Shown: piece by piece, positions 53,935-64,000 of the stretch | How the letters are laid out: each line of letters opens with the position of its first letter | Position numbering within the stretch: position 1 is the stretch's first letter | Origin: Cliona cf. orientalis | Lineage: Eukaryota; Porifera; Demospongiae; Clionaida; Clionaidae | Direction: 5' to 3' | NCBI GenBank assembly: GCA_963930775.1 | Contig: OZ005698.1 | Span: forward strand, 2,734,501 to 2,798,500 | DNA length: 64,000 nucleotides | Position numbers and translations under genes: made by a program | Notes under the pieces: model-generated | Told to the model about the DNA's origin: nothing | Seen by the model: the letters and a program-made list of their open reading frames with translations, nothing else | Database searches by the model: none

Positions 53935-54045
53935 AGAAAAAAAGTCAAAGTGTATGGCAAGATTCGAACCTGCTCTATTCCGTCCCATACGTAAGAGCCC
54001 AACCACTCGGCCACCACTGTTGTTGCTGCCGACCGCCGTTATTTC
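53935..54045 (-). mobile_element. tRNA-headed SINE-like unit, family 2 (- copy)
   Basis: On the minus strand a good A box TGGCCGAGTGGTTGGG (54,013-53,998) and B box GGTTCGAATCT (53,970-53,960) resemble a Leu/Ser-type tRNA, preceded by GGCAGCAACAACAGTGGTGG as in the 47,565 copy. The stem pairings do not complete a clean tRNA, and the shared upstream leader favours a SINE. Confidence 0.55.
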
Positions 54046-54060
54046 AACTATTTTATAGAC

Positions 54061-54235
54061 AAACCCTACACAACCCAGCCCCAGACCTCCCAGCCCCTCC
54101 AGTCCACGTATACGCAAACCCTAGAGACTAACCCTGCTAACCATTCGCAACCCATATCCCCAGACCTCCCAGCCCCTCCCACACTAACCCTGCTAACCAT
54201 TCGCAACCCATCCCCTGACCTCCCAGCCCCTCCCA
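54061..54235. repeat. Minisatellite of about 55-bp C-rich units
   Basis: CCCAGACCTCCCAGCCCCTC with CTAACCCTGCTAACCATTCG and CAACCCAT repeats about two and a half times. It is non-coding. Confidence 0.75.
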
Positions 54236-54954
54236 TCCATATCGTCCTGCGATCGCGGCGGCGTACGTACCGGCGTATCGCGAACGGGTCGGGATCGCAT
54301 TTGCATCATAACATGCCTAATAGCGAGATGCGCCTAACAAAGAATAGCTGCATCCAAGAACGCATGCGCGTTCGCGGTGTCATTTAGGGGCATGGCCAAT
54401 CGATAGATTATTACATAGTAGCAAGGCCTACACAAGTTGCAGGATATTAAATTGCTGTAGCCTAATATTGCACACTGACTTCCCTTGAGCCACCACACTC
54501 CTGGAGCTATTCATAGTGCACTGTGGCTTACCTGAGGGTGTTCATATTGCACTGCTTGTCTCTAGAAGTGCATAGCTAATAGTGTATATTTTACTTGGGC
54601 CACCCAGAATTAAATGTTTATTTGAACTAACCCGACTGACTGTAAAATTTAAAGCATCCAATAGCTGAGTTTACTACAGACATACATACCGACTCAGACT
54701 TTTAATAGGACTGTCTTTAAAATGTATTTTTAAGCTACCACACAGCACAAACCTCTAGACAGCTAGAATACTACAAGTTTACATAGAAATACTGACACTT
54801 GTAATTAAAATTCTTTGGTTAAATTATCATCCGCCCGACCGACCGACCCTACTATTTCGTGGTCATGTTAGTTCAAACAAACAATTTATTCTGTGTGGCC
54901 TTAGCAACAACATAGTAACAGGATATTATAATACATAATATTAGCTAATCTATG
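54236..54954. other. Stretch with no recognised gene
   Basis: A GATCGCATTTGCATCATAAC block near 54,290 is partly mirrored by TTACGACGCAAATGCGATC near 53,865, so the SINE and minisatellite may sit inside an older inverted-repeat element. Nothing else is supported. Confidence 0.35.
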
Positions 54955-55155
54955 TTAAATGGGGTTTACAAGCGTAAACCGTAGTTAACGTTACTGTAGG
55001 AAGGCCAAGTAAAATGTAATGCTGACGCATGCGCAATCACACGGGCACGCCTCTGCCCGCCATGCATGGCACGTGATAGCATAATCAAGATAGCTGCATC
55101 TATTGTGACAACGTGTCAAATAGAGGACCCGAAAGTTAAGCCACACGCTTCTTTC
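54955..55155 (+). repeat. Split direct repeat A1
   Basis: Begins TTAAATGGGGTTTACAAGCG and ends ACGCTTCTTTC. It matches A2 at 59,488-59,688 with one visible substitution (GTGACAAC versus GCGACAAC). It contains the upstream region for ORF1. Confidence 0.9.
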
Positions 55156-55245
55156 GAGAACCTCGTCAAAATGGCCAGCTGAAAACGTAAGGGCTCGGCA
55201 AACAAAGCCACCTCGTCAGCGTCCCTGCCCGACCTGGCGACGAAC

Positions 55246-56583
55246 ATGTCGGTATCGGCCATTCGTCAGCTCCCTGCCGCTGCTCTCAAGCGATACGCCG
55301 AACGGTACAATTTACCCGGAGAGGGAAATAAGTCTACACTGGCTCAAAGACTCCACGATTACCTCCACACCGACAGTGGGGACTCTGAGCCCAGCAATAG
55401 TGAGGAGAACAGCCAAGAAATAACTTCAGAAGGCGACAAAGACAGCCCATCTTCGAGCAGTAGCTCCAGTTCACCCGAGGGCGAGTGCACCCCCTCGAGA
55501 CCGAGGCGTAAGCGTAAGCGTCAGTCTATCCGAGCTGAACGTACACGCCGTCACAAACAACGTAATCGTACCCTAACTATCTCCCCACCATCCGATCACT
55601 CCGACAGGACACACAAACGCCACACAAAAAGGAGGCACTGCCGTAGTAGACGCTCACCCAGCTCATCCGACTCATTAAGCAGCTCCTCCAGCGGCAGTAG
55701 TGTCTCTCGTAGCTCCTCCTCTAAATCCAGCTCCAGTACCTCTCCAAGCCGAAGTCCAATCCGCCGGCACCGCTTTCACCATCGACGCACCAGTCACAGC
55801 CACACCCACCATGGGCGCTCAACTCATAAGCACCGTCTACATCAAAGACGACGTGAATCGGCAACTGTACCTCTACCACACAGGGTGCAGCGCGCCATTG
55901 AACGTGGTGAGTTTATTGATTTCTCTGACTTGTTGGCTGAACATCTCACTAGGGCCGGCAAGTCAGCCAAAACCAAAAAAGCCACTCAAACCAGGCACAT
56001 TGCTAGCCTTGACACGTGGCTCGAAGCATGGACCCTCTATGCTACAGTACTAACCAATGCAAAGCCTCAGCTTGCACCGGAGCTTTTTAAATACCAGGCT
56101 TTTATCACCAAAACTAGCCAAAGGTTCCAGCCCTATGCTTGGCTGCAATATGACCCTCAATTCCGCCTCAAGCTGGCAGCCGACAAGTTTATGCGCTGGT
56201 CAGCAGCCGATCCAGAGCTCACTGCCACGTGGCTCTCCGCCGATGCCACCAAGGCTAAGCAACCTTGCTTTTTGTGTGGTAGCCCGGATCACCTTGCCCC
56301 TCACTGCCCGCTCAAAGCGCAGGTCGCAGCGCCTGGCCTCCGCTGTCCCATTTGCAATCATGTCGGTCACACCGCCCGTGACTGCTCTCTGCTTCCACGG
56401 GAGAACGTTTCAAATGTTGCTAGCCAGCCCTCGGTTAGTCAGCCCACCAATGATGACAACATCTGTCGCGTGTACAACAAACGAGCCTTCTGTTTTCGAG
56501 GTGCAAAATGCCCATACCTGCACATTTGCACAGCCTGTCGGGGAGGCCACCCGCGACGTACCTGCCCCAAGCAGGCACAATGA
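55246..56583 (+). CDS. Gag-like ORF1 of the Ngaro/PAT-like element
   Basis: 445 residues. Residues about 5-41 (IRQLPAAALKRYAERYNLPG..) fit a SAP-like DNA-binding motif. Residues about 45-205 are low-complexity Ser/Arg/His-rich. Two classic zinc knuckles follow, CFLCGSPDHLAPHC and CPICNHVGHTARDC (CX2CX4HX4C), then a CCCH-type finger (CRVYNKRAFC..CPYLH) and a CTAC..H..C knuckle at the end. Such proteins bind element RNA and form particles. The ATG at 55,246 is the first usable start in this frame: an upstream ATG at 55,171 meets TGA after three codons (55,180). It ends with TGA at 56,583, overlapping an out-of-frame ATG. Confidence 0.85.
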   Translation: MSVSAIRQLPAAALKRYAERYNLPGEGNKSTLAQRLHDYLHTDSGDSEPSNSEENSQEITSEGDKDSPSSSSSSSSPEGECTPSRPRRKRKRQSIRAERTRRHKQRNRTLTISPPSDHSDRTHKRHTKRRHCRSRRSPSSSDSLSSSSSGSSVSRSSSSKSSSSTSPSRSPIRRHRFHHRRTSHSHTHHGRSTHKHRLHQRRRESATVPLPHRVQRAIERGEFIDFSDLLAEHLTRAGKSAKTKKATQTRHIASLDTWLEAWTLYATVLTNAKPQLAPELFKYQAFITKTSQRFQPYAWLQYDPQFRLKLAADKFMRWSAADPELTATWLSADATKAKQPCFLCGSPDHLAPHCPLKAQVAAPGLRCPICNHVGHTARDCSLLPRENVSNVASQPSVSQPTNDDNICRVYNKRAFCFRGAKCPYLHICTACRGGHPRRTCPKQAQ

Positions 56584-56587
56584 TATC

Positions 56588-58180
56588 AACTCCCACACAA
56601 CTTGCACACCCCTACGACCGCAAGTATTTGCGCGATTTCTTGCTTCCCATCCAAACGAAGCCTTCGTCTCTAGGCTGATCCACTCACTCACTAATGGTTT
56701 TGACATAGGCTACGTTGGCCCGCACACCCAGCTAACTGCCCCTAACCTCCCCTCTGCTTATCAGTATCCCTCAGTTGTCGACGAAGCTCTTCAAAAGGAG
56801 ATTGCAGAACATAGATTAGCAGGACCTTACTCAGCCTCTCCCTTTAATAACCTTCATTGTTCAGGCATCGGTGTTGTCCCCAAAAAGGACGGGGGCTGGC
56901 GTCTAATCTATCACCTCTCAGCCCCCTCAGGCCACAGTATTAATGATTTTATTAATAAAGATGAGTTTTCGTTGCAATACAAGACAGTAGACGATGCAAT
57001 TCGCATGTGTCAGACCCTTGGTCCAGGCGCACTCATGGCTAAAGTGGATCTAAAAAATGCTTTCCGGCTTTGCCCAGTTAGGAGAGAGGATTGGCACCTT
57101 CTTGGGATTCACTGGCGCCATCAATACTACATTGACAAGTGTCTCCCTTTTGGCCTAAGATCCGCCCCGTACCTATTTAATATGGTCGCAGATGCTATTG
57201 AATGGATACTCATGCATTATTTCGGGGTGGAACACTGTTTTCACTACCTCGATGACTTTTTTCTGGCTGGCCCACCAATGTCGACCAGCTGTGCTCGCTC
57301 CTTACAAGACATGCTTCTCCTGTGTGAAGCCGTCCAAGCCCCAGTCAAACCGGAGAAGGTCCTCGGACCATCTACCACACTCCCTTTTCTTGGCATATTG
57401 CTCGACTCAGAAAAAGGGGAAGCCCGACTGCCTGAGGACAAACTCGCAGCATTGAAACAGGAGCTTGACGAATTTCATTCTTTGGCAATAACACACAAGC
57501 AATGTTCCAAGCGACAGTTGCTATCACTAATAGGGAAGCTCGCCTTTGCATGCAAAGTTATCCCTGCGGGACGAATATTTCTCCGTCGACTCTTGGACAC
57601 CGCCCACTCAGTGGATGACCTGGACGTCCCGTTCCCCATCGACAATGAAGCTGTCCATGATATTGACTGGTGGCTGAAATTCTCAGCAGACTGGAATGGT
57701 AAAGCATTCTTCCTTGAGCCAACATGGACTCCTGCCCACAATTGGCACCTGTACACTGACGCATCCAGCACACGGGGCTTTGGTGCCTACTGGAATGGGG
57801 CATGGTTTAGCCACCCATGGCCCCACTCTCTGGCAGACTGTTCCATAGAATGGAAGGAGTTGTATGCCATCGTTATGGCCTGCGAAGTTTGGGGCAAACA
57901 GTGGAGCGGCAAACGGCTCTTGTTTCACTGCGATAACAGGGCGGTAGTTGACGTATGGGAATCTGGCTTGTCACGCAGCTCAAGCCTAATGTGCCTGGTA
58001 CGCGCCCTATTTTTTGTTGCAGCCCGCTGCAACTTTCATGTTCTAATTGCCCACATACCGGGTATTGAGAATTCCATAGCTGACTCTCTCTCTCGCCTGC
58101 AGCTGCAACGCTTCAGATCCCTGGCTCCCATGGCAGATCCCCTACCAACACCCACCCCTGCACGCTTAACCCTCTCCTAA
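56588..58180 (+). CDS. Reverse transcriptase-RNase H ORF2 of the Ngaro/PAT-like element
   Basis: The frame is open from 56,057, but the meaningful part begins around the end of ORF1, in the +1 frame relative to it, with FARFLASHPNEAFVSRL and LTNGFDIGY as in DIRS-order polymerases. RT motifs: GVVPKKDGGWRLIYHLS, MAKVDLKNAFRLCPV, LPFGLRSAPYLFN, the catalytic YLDD, and FLGILLD. RNase H follows: LYTDASSTRGFGAYW, EWKELYAIVMACE, LLFHCDNRAVVDVW, and the conserved ADSLSR. No clear ATG marks the start, so ribosomal frameshifting from ORF1 or non-canonical initiation is likely. All catalytic residues that I can check are present. Confidence 0.85.
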   Translation, partial: NSHTTCTPLRPQVFARFLASHPNEAFVSRLIHSLTNGFDIGYVGPHTQLTAPNLPSAYQYPSVVDEALQKEIAEHRLAGPYSASPFNNLHCSGIGVVPKKDGGWRLIYHLSAPSGHSINDFINKDEFSLQYKTVDDAIRMCQTLGPGALMAKVDLKNAFRLCPVRREDWHLLGIHWRHQYYIDKCLPFGLRSAPYLFNMVADAIEWILMHYFGVEHCFHYLDDFFLAGPPMSTSCARSLQDMLLLCEAVQAPVKPEKVLGPSTTLPFLGILLDSEKGEARLPEDKLAALKQELDEFHSLAITHKQCSKRQLLSLIGKLAFACKVIPAGRIFLRRLLDTAHSVDDLDVPFPIDNEAVHDIDWWLKFSADWNGKAFFLEPTWTPAHNWHLYTDASSTRGFGAYWNGAWFSHPWPHSLADCSIEWKELYAIVMACEVWGKQWSGKRLLFHCDNRAVVDVWESGLSRSSSLMCLVRALFFVAARCNFHVLIAHIPGIENSIADSLSRLQLQRFRSLAPMADPLPTPTPARLTLS

Positions 58181-58181
58181 C

Positions 58182-59130
58182 CAAAAGGCTCACCGGACTC
58201 CAAATATTAGGAGTAGCAGCCTCAACAAGACGTACATACCAAGCAGGTGTAAACTCTTACCTCGCATTCTGTAGAAAACATGGCATCAAACCACTGCCAG
58301 CTTCACAGCTCACCCTTCGTTGTTTTTGCACAGACTTGTGCGGTTCAGTCTCATATGCTACCATTAGGGTCTACTTGGCGGGTATCCGTCTTTTTCACAT
58401 AGAGAACCACTTCCCAGATCCAACTGCGGAAGCACCTCTACTCCACTATCTCTGCAATGGCATACGTCGATCCACAGAAGTGTCAACATTCAAGAGAGAA
58501 CCCATCACCATCGCTCTCCTGCGTTCCGTAAAGACAGAGCTTTCTCGTGATTCATCCTTGCATCCCCAGGATAAACTATTGTACTGGGCAGCATTTACAC
58601 TAGCCTTTTATGGCTTCTTACGGGCAAGTGAATATACGTCCCCCACCCACCATCACTACGATCACAGGCGGACTCTCCTACGCAAGGATATCACACTGAC
58701 TAATACCTCAATGAAAGTCTATATAAAAGCATCAAAAACTGATCAGTACCGACAAACCGCTGTTGTTCTTATCGGTAAAACTGGCACGTCTACCTGCCCC
58801 ATCAACGCCATGCGCAAATTTCTACAGCAAAGCGAAAGCCATAGACACTTACCCCTCTTTACCTTTCACAACGGGAAGTACCTTACGAGGCGAGATGTGT
58901 CAGCACTGACCAAGTCACTCCTCTGCCTAACCGGAGCTAACCCCGCCCTCTATAGCAGCCACAGCTATAGAATTGGCGCAGCCACCACTGCTGCTGCAGC
59001 AGGCATATCAGAGCCACTTATCCAAACCCTTGGGAGATGGCAAAGTACCGCCTATAAGACCTACATTCGGTCCTCCCCCAAGACGATTACCAATGCATCG
59101 AAGCTCATTGCTCACCATCATCATCATTAG
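58182..59130 (+). CDS. Tyrosine recombinase ORF3 of the Ngaro/PAT-like element
   Basis: The frame is open from before the end of ORF2; a sensible N-terminal domain begins near 58,165 (LLTKRLTGLQILGVAAS, then RRTYQAGVNSYLAFC), and no ATG marks it. The catalytic core reads FYGFLRASEYT (first Arg), HSYRIGAAT (His and second Arg) and WQSTAYKTYIR (nucleophile Tyr). These form the R..HxxR..Y set of phage-integrase-type recombinases, which join circular element DNA into the genome. The C-terminus ends in five natural histidines. It lies in a different frame from ORF2 and overlaps its end. Confidence 0.85.
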
Positions 59131-59251
59131 ACATTGTCACCCCATACACCTTTGTCCTCACTACACCCTTAATGCTATCATTCCTACAGTATGTATTATC
59201 TATCACTAACATGAATCATATTCTAATCATGTCATAACTTGGGGGAATTTG

Positions 59252-59490
59252 GGGGGATCCATTGGCCCTACGCCCACTGTGCTGTGAGCCCATAGCCAAA
59301 ACGCTATGCTGCACTACTTTTCCCAGCATTGCCAGGGTCAGTGGACATATAACCTCGGCTCAGAAGTCTCCGGTTGTACCCACTGGGCCACCAGTCCGCC
59401 TGAGCCGAAGCCCTCAATATTTCCCCAAAATACGCGCCACGTATTGCACGAGTGTAGTGTAGTATAGTCAAGCCTGAGTGCAGGGCGTTA
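59252..59490 (+). repeat. Split direct repeat B1
   Basis: Begins GGGGGATCCATTGGCCCTAC and ends GCAGGGCGTTA, where it overlaps the TTA that starts A2. It matches B2 at 59,737-59,970 except for about five substitutions and a 5-nt indel. Confidence 0.9.
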
Positions 59491-59688
59491 AATGGGGTTT
59501 ACAAGCGTAAACCGTAGTTAACGTTACTGTAGGAAGGCCAAGTAAAATGTAATGCTGACGCATGCGCAATCACACGGGCACGCCTCTGCCCGCCATGCAT
59601 GGCACGTGATAGCATAATCAAGATAGCTGCATCTATTGCGACAACGTGTCAAATAGAGGACCCGAAAGTTAAGCCACACGCTTCTTTC
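59488..59688 (+). repeat. Split direct repeat A2
   Basis: Second copy of A, offset 4,533 bp from A1; it sits between B1 and B2 as expected for a split direct repeat. Confidence 0.9.
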
Positions 59689-59736
59689 CCACCACACCCA
59701 CCACTTAAAATCCTTCTATCACCCCTATGTACAGTC

Positions 59737-59970
59737 GGGGGATCCATTGGCCCTACGCCCACTGTGCTGTGAGCCCATAGCCAAAACGCTATGCTGCACT
59801 ACTTTTTCCAGCATCGCCAGGGTCAATGGACATATAACCTCGGCTCAGAAGTCTCCGGTTGTACCCACTGGGCCACCAGTCCACCTGAGCCGAAGCCCTC
59901 AATATTTCCCCAAAATACGCGCCACGTATTGCACGAGTGTAGTATAGTCAAGCCTGAGTGCAGGGCGTTA
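59737..59970 (+). repeat. Split direct repeat B2 (right end of element)
   Basis: Terminal copy of B, ending GCAGGGCGTTA before host ATGAATG. The preceding 48 bp (59,689-59,736) are unique spacer. Confidence 0.9.
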
Positions 59971-60029
59971 ATGAATGTTTAAAAACTATCAGTGATCATT
60001 ATTTAGCTAGTTGTAAATTATTCCAAAAT

Positions 60030-61100
60030 GAAATGGCATGGAGATAGAAAGAGAATTGAAACTAGGATGTCTGAGCAAACAAAGTTCGTATCTGTACCGG
60101 ATTAGCTACTGCTGCAGCTGCTGTAGTTGAGTGTTCTGTACATAATCGGGGCCATCTCACAGTCTGATAGGCCATAGCCATAGCTATGATTTTAAAGAGG
60201 TGACATACATTCATTTTCCTCTGCCGGTCAGAGAGGTGAGGTGCTTGGCAACTTTCCAATAAGTCACAGTAGGAGGCGGACCAGTTCATACAGCAGACCC
60301 TCAACACAAATTCAAGATCCCAAACTTGGATAGCATACTCAAGATGTGGGCGAATAGCTAAAAGCCTTATAAAGTTTGAACATTAAATCGGGGTGACAAT
60401 GGTGGAATTATCTATATAATATTATGAGCCCAATTAACTTCCTCATTTTGTTGCAAATTTTGCTAGTGTGTTCCAAGTTAGGTCTGAAGTAAAAAGTACT
60501 CCCAGGTACTTGACTGAAGCCTCGTTTACACTAGACCCTTAATCTAGATTAGAATCCGGATTAGACTAATCCAGTTTCTGTGTAAGCACCTTAATCCACT
60601 TTCAATTAATCTGGATTAGAATCCACATCGTGATGTAGATTAAAAGAGGATTAGGTGTAAATTAATGGGCTATGAAAATGTTAATCTGAATTAAGCACTA
60701 GTGTGTAACCAGTTCAGTTTAATCTGGATCAGTGTGTGTAAACAGGGCTTGAGTCTACTTGCTCTACTGCAACATCCGCTTTAATAAAATTTAATAGAGA
60801 AGGGAGAGCAGTGGAGAGAGAATATTTACAGGATATTAACATGACTGAGCACTTGCTGGTATTGAATTTCAGATGCTTTACTTTTCTCAACATAATTCAC
60901 AATAGCAGTAATAGCTATCAGCTTGTAATGGTGGATAGTCTGCAGGTGAGCGAATGCTACAGTAAAGGGTGATATCGTCTGCATACAATGATATTGAACT
61001 GGATGGAGAAATTTGTTGAGCCACATCATTAGCTAATATAAAATTAATAGTAAAGAACAGTAGTCCCAAAACAGAGCCATGGGGGACTCCCGATACGACG
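60030..61100 (-). mobile_element. LINE fragment 4, minus strand, interrupted
   Basis: Read on the minus strand from 61,100: SGVPHGSVLGLLFF, then SLYADDITLY (RT catalytic YADD), and after a nested element the post-RT pieces RKLIGLI, LMFKLYKAF, VLRVCCMNWSASYCDLLESC and RKMNVCHLFKI. Several frame changes and stops make it dead. It is related to fragments 1 and 3. Confidence 0.8.
60519..60748. mobile_element. Palindromic MITE nested in LINE fragment 4
   Basis: The ends GCCTCGTTTACAC and, inverted, GCCCTGTTTACAC bound a 230-bp segment full of AATC(T/C)(A/G)GATTA motifs on both strands. The LINE reading resumes on each side. Target duplication is not clear. Confidence 0.65.
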
Positions 61101-61737
61101 TTGTGCCATCATATGCCACAGCTATGTATTGGTGGGATTCATAGGCTCCTGAGTAGCTTCAGGGGCATAGACCACACCCACTAGATTGGCCTATATATCA
61201 TAAATTAGCTCCACCCACACCACACCCAATATGATTGACTACAATGCCTAGAATATACTTTCTAGAGCACAAATTTGCACGCCTAGTGGACCTCTCATAG
61301 TCACCGTTATTAGCAAAACCCAAAATTTGTAAGGCACTTCCACAAGCAGCTTGTTCATTTTGCCAACAATAAGTGATTAGTTGTACTACTACTACAGTGT
61401 TTATGCTAGTAGCTAGCTAGTGTCTGGACCTCCCCTGGGACCAATAGCTAATAGCTACAATTGTAGTAGAACCTTCTGGGACCCGGGACAGTTGCTAAAA
61501 ATCCGGGACCGTCCCGGAGATTCAGGGACAATTGTGGTTTGGTTAGCGCATTTATTAGTGGATGTATGTGATACGCCATTTTGTCATAGAATGTGCTTGT
61601 TCAATGACATGTATAGCTATGGTGTTGCTATGGACAATCAATATTGACTACTCATGGATTTCTCCCACATGTATAGAGTCAAGATCAAACAATATAGAGT
61701 GATACTTGCGTACTGAATTAGAGGTGCATGATGTTAT
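61101..61737. other. Stretch with no supported gene
   Basis: It contains a short GGGACCGTCCCGG-type palindrome near 61,507 and neighbouring GGGACCCGGGAC, but no recognised gene or element. Confidence 0.35.
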
Positions 61738-61860
61738 TGAGAAAATCAAGCGTAGGGATGTATAGTGGATATGATAAGTTATCTTCTTTGTGTACTGTTT
61801 GGCACTGCCAGCCCCACTTCAACCTTCAATTCTATTCAAAAGTTGTGATAAATTTGTAGT
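61738..61860. repeat. Dispersed repeat, partner at 41,393-41,515
   Basis: Second copy of the non-coding repeat described at 41,393. Confidence 0.5.
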
Positions 61861-61983
61861 GACTGCCAGTCAACATCTGGCCTTAGAGTATACAATATTA
61901 TGATCCTCAATCCGAAAGAGCAGTCTATTCAGTGTTTCATACCTTTTAATGCTGTTTTAAAACAAAATCATCGTGGGGACCGG

Positions 61984-62101
61984 AGGTTACGTTAAGATTT
62001 GGCTATTCTTTTAAAGAATGTACAGCTGTCAGCATAATACTTAGGTTACGTTAAGATTTGGCTATTCTTTTAAAGAATGTACAGCTGTCAGCATAATACT
62101 T
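61984..62101. repeat. Exact tandem duplication of 59 bp
   Basis: AGGTTACGTTAAGATTTGGC through AGCATAATACTT occurs twice back to back (61,984-62,042 and 62,043-62,101) with no difference that I can see. Confidence 0.9.
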
Positions 62102-62349
62102 ACAAGCAGGGGGCTCATTGATTGTTGTATATTTGGCATTAATTTAGGACCCCACGAAGTCGCCACTACATACACGGATGACTTAATTTGTACGTGTGTA
62201 GATGCGCCGCCATGCGTATGTATGTACTAGTAAATAAATCACAGAATAATGCTATGATAACGAACAATGTCTTCTTACTTGTGTATGTAATCATATTATT
62301 TGTGCTATATGTACATAATATTATATTAGCTATAATATTATGGAATTCT

Positions 62350-62374
62350 GGGGGGGGGGGGGGGGGGGGGGGGG
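62350..62374. repeat. G25 homopolymer
   Basis: A 25-nt G run is followed by GCGCCCCCTCCCTCC and TGCATACAGG-like sequence on the opposite strand. It may be one end of a CAGGGTTGCA-type element. Length may be unreliable. Confidence 0.8.
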
Positions 62375-62399
62375 AGAGAAATCCCAGTGCGCCCCCTCC

Positions 62400-62918
62400 C
62401 TCCTGTATGCAACCCTGACCTGTGCTCTGGAATAATCTATTGAGCATGTGAATTTATGGCATCCTGTTTCAATGTTGAACACATGGCTAAATCAATCAAC
62501 TGTCCAAAAAAATTGTGAGCTGGCTTGTAGCTTCCCTCGCATAACTTGAGAGCATGAGAAGTCAAAATCAGAATGTACTATCTCCATCATGACCACTTGG
62601 ATAATATCTTCTCACGAATCGAGCTGCTTGCCTAAATGTGTATAAACTGGTGTATTATAACTTCACGTGGGAGTTGCCTGGGGACGAGGCTATAATTTTA
62701 ATATAATATGAGAATCTATGATTATTAGTGTGGCACTGGGTCAGGATGTACATCCAATGATTACATCTTTTCAAGAGTGAGTTACTTCTGGGCAGTAATC
62801 CCAATTGATGGCCATTAATACTCCTTAAATTATGACAGTCATGCTTCTAAGCAGAGTGAACTATTGAAACCAATACTCGTATTGCTCGTGACAATTATTA
62901 GCTAAATTTTATCCATAG
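62400..62918. other. Region upstream of the SRCR exons
   Basis: No signal-peptide exon, start codon context or promoter that I can support directly before 62,919. This agrees with exon 1 lying farther upstream. Confidence 0.4.

Positions 62919-64000
<1,082 letters not shown>

Larger units (their letters stand above)
54955..59970 (+). mobile_element. Ngaro/PAT-like tyrosine-recombinase retrotransposon
   Basis: The layout is repeat A1 (54,955-55,155), three ORFs, B1 (59,252-59,490), A2 (59,488-59,688), a 48-bp spacer and B2 (59,737-59,970). A1-ORFs-B1-A2-B2 is the split direct repeat arrangement of Ngaro and PAT elements of the DIRS order, which integrate through a tyrosine recombinase and leave no target duplication. 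A1 and A2 differ at one position that I can see, and B1 and B2 by a few changes and a 5-nt indel, so insertion was recent. No methyltransferase domain lies between RNase H and recombinase, unlike DIRS1. All three ORFs look open; base composition is clearly less AT-rich than the surrounding DNA. Confidence 0.85.

Noticed and set aside
53955-54020. Possible functional tRNA-Leu or tRNA-Ser gene on the minus strand
   Set aside because: Good Pol III boxes, but no complete cloverleaf, and a second copy shares the upstream leader, which fits a SINE.
55700-56053. ORF in a second frame inside the gag-like gene
   Set aside because: Shadow of ORF1 caused by its serine-rich repetitive codons.
56580-56678. 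ATG overlapping the ORF1 stop (ATGA) as the start of ORF2
   Set aside because: It opens a third frame that stops after about 32 codons; the RT motifs are in another frame.
59110-59130. Histidine run at the recombinase C-terminus as a cloning tag
   Set aside because: It is a natural CAT/CAC run in genomic context with continuous element sequence after the stop; there is no vector sequence.

Overview
The window reads as animal nuclear DNA, most likely from a demosponge. It is AT-rich, has very short phase-1 introns of about 50-70 bp, encodes SRCR and calcium-binding EGF domains in huge tandem series, and carries many small inverted-repeat elements. A haplosclerid such as Amphimedon would fit, but that species guess is inference.

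Positions 1-30,878 (+) hold the 3' part of one giant gene. It has six complete SRCR domains plus part of a seventh (1-3,391), then 95 EGF-like domains on 94 exons (3,444-30,095), a transmembrane segment and a tyrosine-rich cytoplasmic tail (30,156-30,878). Nearly every EGF exon is exactly 123 nt. The visible part encodes roughly 4,750 residues. It looks like a very large single-pass receptor or adhesion protein, with a tail carrying NPMY, YLQV and YEEI. The EGF array is cut by one 8.2-kb intron (14,357-22,528) filled with repeats. The downstream half of the array shows recent block duplication, including nearly identical and chimeric introns.

Positions 31,000-48,500 and 48,700-62,900 are transposon-rich. 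They contain four degraded non-LTR retrotransposon fragments, three tRNA-headed SINE-like units, several non-autonomous DNA elements recognisable from inverted repeats and target duplications (TA, 7-8 bp and 9-10 bp types), a tandem repeat family at 35.9-37.7 kb, and an apparently near-complete tyrosine-recombinase retrotransposon (54,955-59,970). The latter has split direct repeats, a gag-like ORF with zinc knuckles, an RT-RNase H ORF and a tyrosine recombinase ORF, which is the Ngaro/PAT layout.

At 62,919-64,000 (+) a second SRCR gene begins and runs off the window. A signal-peptide exon at 48,630-48,702 ends in phase 1 with a good donor and is compatible with splicing to 62,919 over a 14.2-kb intron that would contain the whole Ngaro-like element. 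The locus is therefore probably a cluster of SRCR receptor genes separated and inflated by mobile DNA.
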